Position numbers and translations under genes: made by a program. The notes under the pieces were generated by a model. It had not been told where the DNA came from, ran no database searches, and saw nothing but the letters and a program-made list of their open reading frames with translations. From JAKSSM01 sp045629065 (lineage in GTDB: Bacteria > Bacillota > Clostridia > Peptostreptococcales > Anaerovoracaceae): DNA of 64,000 nt. The stretch spans positions 62,001 to 126,000 of the forward strand of contig JAZQQK010000021.1 of assembly GCA_045629065.1 (NCBI GenBank), read 5' to 3'. This document shows positions 60,510 through 64,000 of this stretch, piece by piece. The stretch's first letter is position 1, and each line of letters opens with the position of its first letter.

Positions 60510-61313
60510 TTACTCAATGCTGAACACATCTCCTGCTCTTAAGAACCTTGTTCTAGGGAAAATCTCTTTAGCTTTTTCTTCCATCTTAAGAAGCTTCTTG
60601 TCGGAGTTTTGTGGATTGTGATGTGTGATTAAGAGTTCCTTGCAGTTGTAGGTAAGCGCAAGTCTGCAACCTTCTTGGAAAGTGGAATGGCCCCAACCTA
60701 GGTGATCGCCATATTCGCTGTCTTCAAACATGCCATCAAAGATTAAGTAGTCACTAGCTCTAATTTCATCGACCATAGACTTGTTAGGAGTCTCGATATC
60801 GAACATGAAAAAGACCTTCTTACCATTGACGTTCAGGATGATGATATTGCCTGAATCCGGATGATCTGAGCTATATACTTTAAGACTCATTCCGTCTGCT
60901 AAGTTGTATGGTGTGCCATCGTTAGCAACTTCGCAAACCGCACCTACCCTTGGCTGAACCGGCCAGAATGGATGCCTAAAGAATTCGTCTATTGTGCTAT
61001 AAGAGAACCAAGACTTAAATGTTCCAATGAAATTGACTCTAGCGTCCTTAGGAAAAACAGACATGTCAAGTAAACCCATAATGTGGTCATAGTGCACATG
61101 GGTAAAGATAACATCGATGAGTTCGCAATCGCTTAAGATTGGGCCAGCGTCATATAAACCTGTGCCGCAGTCAACGATTACAGCATGCTTTTTATGCTTA
61201 ATAACAAAGCATGTAGTCTGTCCACCGAAGATCTCGTAGTCCTTTCCGCATACAGGTCTAGAGCCTCTAGTTCCTAATGCATATAGAATGTAATTCCTAG
61301 TTTCTTCTTTCAT
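60510..61313 (-). CDS. MBL-fold metallohydrolase, paralogue of the cyclase-fused domain
   Basis: 267 residues, ATG 61313 behind AGAGGA. Metal ligands THVHYDHIMGLL, SSDHPDSG, FDGMFED, HLGWGHST and ITHHNPQ parallel those in the downstream fusion protein, as does the opening ALGTRGSRPV (GCRGSFPV there). It is cytoplasmic and similar to cyclic-nucleotide phosphodiesterases or arylsulfatase-like MBL enzymes. It ends next to the cyclase start, and its own promoter is overlapped by that of birA. Confidence 0.82.
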   Translation of the reverse strand: MKEETRNYILYALGTRGSRPVCGKDYEIFGGQTTCFVIKHKKHAVIVDCGTGLYDAGPILSDCELIDVIFTHVHYDHIMGLLDMSVFPKDARVNFIGTFKSWFSYSTIDEFFRHPFWPVQPRVGAVCEVANDGTPYNLADGMSLKVYSSDHPDSGNIIILNVNGKKVFFMFDIETPNKSMVDEIRASDYLIFDGMFEDSEYGDHLGWGHSTFQEGCRLALTYNCKELLITHHNPQNSDKKLLKMEEKAKEIFPRTRFLRAGDVFSIE

Positions 61314-61352
61314 TAAATAGTCCTCTTAAAATAGTCTATAAAAATTCAATTT

Positions 61353-61381
61353 ATTATAACATTTTTCAAAGAAATTGACAA
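61353..61381 (-). promoter_or_regulatory. Promoter of the MBL-cyclase operon
   Basis: TTGTCA (61376-61381), 17 bp, TATAAT (61353-61358) on minus. The -35 shares bases with the -35 of the birA promoter. Confidence 0.7.
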
Positions 61382-61404
61382 GGTAAACAACTATAATATA
61401 TACT
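61375..61404 (+). promoter_or_regulatory. Promoter of birA
   Basis: TTGACA (61375-61380), 18 bp, TATACT (61399-61404) on plus, about 45 bp ahead of the start. Confidence 0.65.
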
Positions 61405-61449
61405 AAATATTAGTATAATGTTTTATAGTCTTTAGAACGGAGGAATGCA

Positions 61450-62283
61450 TTGGGCGACAAGGCTTATAAAAAAATCGATGAGCAGTATCTGAAAGGCAAG
61501 CTCGAGGGTTTGGCTGACGTATTTTACGTGGAAGAAACATCCTCTACCAATGCCTATTCCAAGGCACTTCCTATCAGTACTCTTCCAAAGCTCGTAATCT
61601 CTGATTCACAGTCGAACGGAAGAGGTAGATTCGGCAGAAGTTTCTACTCCCCAGCTGGATTAGGACTCTATATGTCCATCGTTTTTGAACCGGATTGTTA
61701 CTTCGAAAAAGGCCAGCTCGCGACGGTAATTGCGGCTGTCGCAGTATCGCGTGCCATCGCCAAAATCTGTGGGCTTAAGACTAAAATCAAGTGGGTGAAC
61801 GACATCTACTTTAACGATAAAAAAGTAGCAGGTATATTGACCGAGGCGGAGACGAATTTTGAGACTGGAAGAATCTCAAAGATAATCGTTGGCATCGGTG
61901 TAAACTGCTACAAAATGGATTTTCCTTATGAACTTGACAATACTGCTATAAGCCTGGATGAGACAGGTGAGGCTTTCAGGCGAGAAGACCTCGCGGCAGA
62001 GATTTTTAGAGAGTTCTGTACAATGTTCGGTTCTGACGATAAACTCGCTTATATCGACGAATATCGTGCTAAATCAACCTTGATTGGCGAGGATATCCTT
62101 GTCTACAATTCCGCGATTTCTGAGAAGATGGGGCGCACTGGTAAAACGGTGCAGGGCATACGTGCGAAAGCCATCGGAATTGATGATGAGGGAGGCCTAA
62201 TTGTCGAGTTTATGGAGGGCAGCTACGCCCGCCAAATCGCTACCCTAAAGAGCGGCGAAGTAACCATCAGAAAGCGCTATTAA
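61450..62283 (+). CDS. birA: Biotin-[acetyl-CoA-carboxylase] ligase
   Basis: 277 residues. The start is TTG 61450, set by GGAGG six bases upstream; the nearby ATG is out of frame. Catalytic core: EETSSTNAYSKA, the biotinyl-AMP loop SNGRGRFGRSFYSP, and KIKWVNDIYFNDKKVAGILTE. The C-terminal SH3-like domain ends KSGEVTIRKRY. There is no N-terminal HTH, so it is the monofunctional form and does not act as a repressor. A strong terminator follows. Confidence 0.95.
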   Translation: MGDKAYKKIDEQYLKGKLEGLADVFYVEETSSTNAYSKALPISTLPKLVISDSQSNGRGRFGRSFYSPAGLGLYMSIVFEPDCYFEKGQLATVIAAVAVSRAIAKICGLKTKIKWVNDIYFNDKKVAGILTEAETNFETGRISKIIVGIGVNCYKMDFPYELDNTAISLDETGEAFRREDLAAEIFREFCTMFGSDDKLAYIDEYRAKSTLIGEDILVYNSAISEKMGRTGKTVQGIRAKAIGIDDEGGLIVEFMEGSYARQIATLKSGEVTIRKRY

Positions 62284-62290
62284 TCGCACT

Positions 62291-62318
62291 AAAAAACCCC
62301 GGTTTGGCCGGGGTTTTT
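62291..62318. terminator. Bidirectional terminator
   Basis: CCCCGG/CCGGGG stem, 5-nt loop, flanked by A6 and T5. It serves birA and the convergent gene at 62.3 kb. Confidence 0.92.
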
Positions 62319-62330
62319 ATATTGTGCTAA

Positions 62331-63998
62331 TTAGATGAGGGACTTTGCGTTAGGGTCGATTTCTTTAACGTTAGCGTTTTGTTCACGAACTTCAACCTTT
62401 GGTTTTTGTTTCATGATGTTAGCGAATCCGAGGGAACGAGGATTCAAGTGCTCGTTCAAATCATAGATGCTAAAGTCCTTCATGTTCTCCTTAACAATCT
62501 TATTGTTAGCTAATGTATCTATCGCCTTATCGCTATTTTTAAGTATCGATTTGCTGATCTCCATTGTCTGGCTAGCATGCAGGAATCGATATGCTGATAC
62601 CGCCATCAAATCCTTGGCTTCGATGTCCTTAAGTTTAGGTCCATTAAGGTTGTATGCTTCGTTTTCAATAGCATCCCTAATGTGCTCTAAAGCCGTTATC
62701 GTGCTATCTGTAGTCTTATGATACTGGTCCTTCTGTCCTGCGGTAATGTTATCAAAGAAATCGCCTTGGCGTTCCTCCTGTAACCTTCCAATCATCTCAG
62801 TAGTACGCTCGTACGCCTCTCTATATGGTGAATTTTCAGCGACAGCTTCTGGAATCAAGTCCTTGGCTTCTACGCATACCTCCATTGATGATCCCAAACG
62901 CATAACCATGCCGAGCTCCTCTTCAAGCATAGGATCATCACTATCGAGCATTTTTTCATTGAGGTCATCGATAAGGTCACTAATCTTAGTTTGGACATTC
63001 TCGGCGAATACTGAGCCTACCGGGTTATCTCTATTACTCTTCCACTCATTCATAAGGTCAAAGATTTCATCAATCTTTTCGTTCTTGAACTTCTTAGCAT
63101 TTGTGTCTTTAATCACCCTGACAGATTCGTCCAAAATTTGGTCTGCTTCTCTTCTGGAAGGTCTATTGAAAGTATCCTTAGGTGAGAAATCTTCAACTTG
63201 AGGAACTTCTTCTCTTACATAATTTTCTTGAAGCGTAACTCTCTCAGCTTCGACTGCCTTTGCCTTAAGCTTGGCCTCTAGAATGTATTCACTCTTTGCT
63301 GCCTCCAGTCTTTTAATGGCAACTTCAAGCTTTGTTCCTAAATCGGCTTGGGCTCTATCGACTTCACCATCCTCTTCTAAAATGAAATCGTATACATGTT
63401 GATCTAAAGTTTCGTATGCCTTCTTATATGCCTGAATTCTTTCATCGAGTTCTTGCATTGTTGGTCTCTCAGGGAAATCTTTATTTAAACAAGGTAGGCC
63501 CTTTAGAGTTTCAATAACTTTAAGTGTATCCTTTGTTGGTTTTCCACCATGTTCAGTCGCATATTTTGCTGTGAACTCAAATTGTTCTAGTCTTTCTTGG
63601 AAATCATGTCTTAAAGTAAGATTCTCTGCCAGGTGTGAGATAAGGCCAGATTTAGCTATTCCTAATTCGTCTTCCTTGTATAATGCCTCTGGTAATTCCA
63701 AATAGCTGTCTATATTATTGATACTAACGAATTCATCTTCACGACCTCTAAAATGCTCTTCTAATTCCTTCATATAAGCATCTGGATTATATAAGAAATT
63801 CCTTTCAAACTCGAACATTTTGCGCTTATTGGCTTCGCTTCCACCAGCCAATCCGCCCACCTTAGCGGCCATCGCATAGTTATAATCTGTGAGATATGCT
63901 TTCTGTCGCTCTATGAAATATGCTCTAGCGTTGTACTGAACGATTTTATCTTGAAGCGCGCGATCGCTCTTTATGTCAGCACCCGTAGTAGCTTTCAT
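62331..63998 (-). CDS. Large helical protein of unknown function (5' end may lie outside window)
   Basis: 555 codons are visible, and the N-terminal Met at 63998 is two bases from the window edge, so the true start may be further right. It is charged and helical with several coiled-coil stretches (AIKRLEAAKSEYILEAKLKAKA). There is no signal peptide, membrane segment or motif I recognise. Overall character is like the helical parts of the calpain and lipase-like proteins, so it may belong to the same group of large cytoplasmic or non-classically exported proteins. Confidence 0.6.
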   Translation of the reverse strand: MKATTGADIKSDRALQDKIVQYNARAYFIERQKAYLTDYNYAMAAKVGGLAGGSEANKRKMFEFERNFLYNPDAYMKELEEHFRGREDEFVSINNIDSYLELPEALYKEDELGIAKSGLISHLAENLTLRHDFQERLEQFEFTAKYATEHGGKPTKDTLKVIETLKGLPCLNKDFPERPTMQELDERIQAYKKAYETLDQHVYDFILEEDGEVDRAQADLGTKLEVAIKRLEAAKSEYILEAKLKAKAVEAERVTLQENYVREEVPQVEDFSPKDTFNRPSRREADQILDESVRVIKDTNAKKFKNEKIDEIFDLMNEWKSNRDNPVGSVFAENVQTKISDLIDDLNEKMLDSDDPMLEEELGMVMRLGSSMEVCVEAKDLIPEAVAENSPYREAYERTTEMIGRLQEERQGDFFDNITAGQKDQYHKTTDSTITALEHIRDAIENEAYNLNGPKLKDIEAKDLMAVSAYRFLHASQTMEISKSILKNSDKAIDTLANNKIVKENMKDFSIYDLNEHLNPRSLGFANIMKQKPKVEVREQNANVKEIDPNAKSLI

Positions 63999-64000
63999 AA

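Noticed and set aside
60517..60529. Cyclase start at ATG 60529
   Set aside because: The AGGAG site directly touches this ATG, too close for initiation, so a downstream start is more likely.

Overview
The window looks like a chromosome segment of an anaerobic low-to-moderate-GC Clostridia member (Bacillota). Strong AGGAGG-type ribosome sites, BspA-type leucine-rich surface proteins, a clostridial ornithine/alanine racemase, AddB and a DpnII-type restriction cargo all fit this. I cannot name a genus with confidence. Nearly all genes lie on the minus strand; only an amidohydrolase, a MATE-like transporter and a biotin ligase are on plus. I saw no rRNA, tRNA or CRISPR array.

Region 1-31 kb is mostly accessory and metabolic: FMN-binding extracytoplasmic proteins, thioredoxin with a ferredoxin-thioredoxin-reductase catalytic subunit, a dicarboxylate-type symporter, two aminotransferases, an asparaginase and a MATE-like transporter. 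Interleaved is a family of secreted proteins that share an Fn3-like C-terminal domain (6.7-10.6, 16.9-18.2 and 26.0-27.8 kb, plus an orphan fragment at 29.7 kb). One of them carries a cystatin-like QVVAG motif and sits directly beside a signal-less calpain-type cysteine protease. Both the symporter and the MATE-like protein carry what looks like the same degenerate GHKL/RsbW-like domain.

Region 31.4-42.1 kb is an integrated element of about 10.6 kb, bounded by a 17-bp direct repeat. It entered the 3' end of lysS and regenerated the gene: the chromosome-side copy still encodes the displaced end FPTMKPVE-stop, while present lysS ends FPTMKPIE-stop. The element carries a Tn916-like tyrosine integrase, an excisionase, an FtsK-like coupling ATPase and a two-domain HUH + SF3-helicase Rep of the CRESS-DNA-virus type. 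Next to rep is a perfect 11-bp stem-loop whose loop, on the rep-coding strand, reads TAGTATTAC, the nonanucleotide seen at circovirus-type origins. Cargo is a DpnII-like restriction-modification module (two methylases, endonuclease, a GIY-YIG protein and a putative PD-(D/E)XK protein) and a nucleotidyltransferase gene pair that resembles a toxin-antitoxin or abortive-infection unit. This element is the most interesting system in the window.

Region 42-57 kb is housekeeping: lysS, greA, ornithine/alanine racemase, deoD, addB, a HAD phosphatase, tex, prfB (with a +1 programmed frameshift), secA and a CNNM/CorC-type protein. Region 57-64 kb holds a condensation-fold acyltransferase, a membrane nucleotide cyclase fused to a metallo-beta-lactamase-fold domain, a stand-alone paralogue of that domain, birA, and a large unrecognised helical protein at the right edge.
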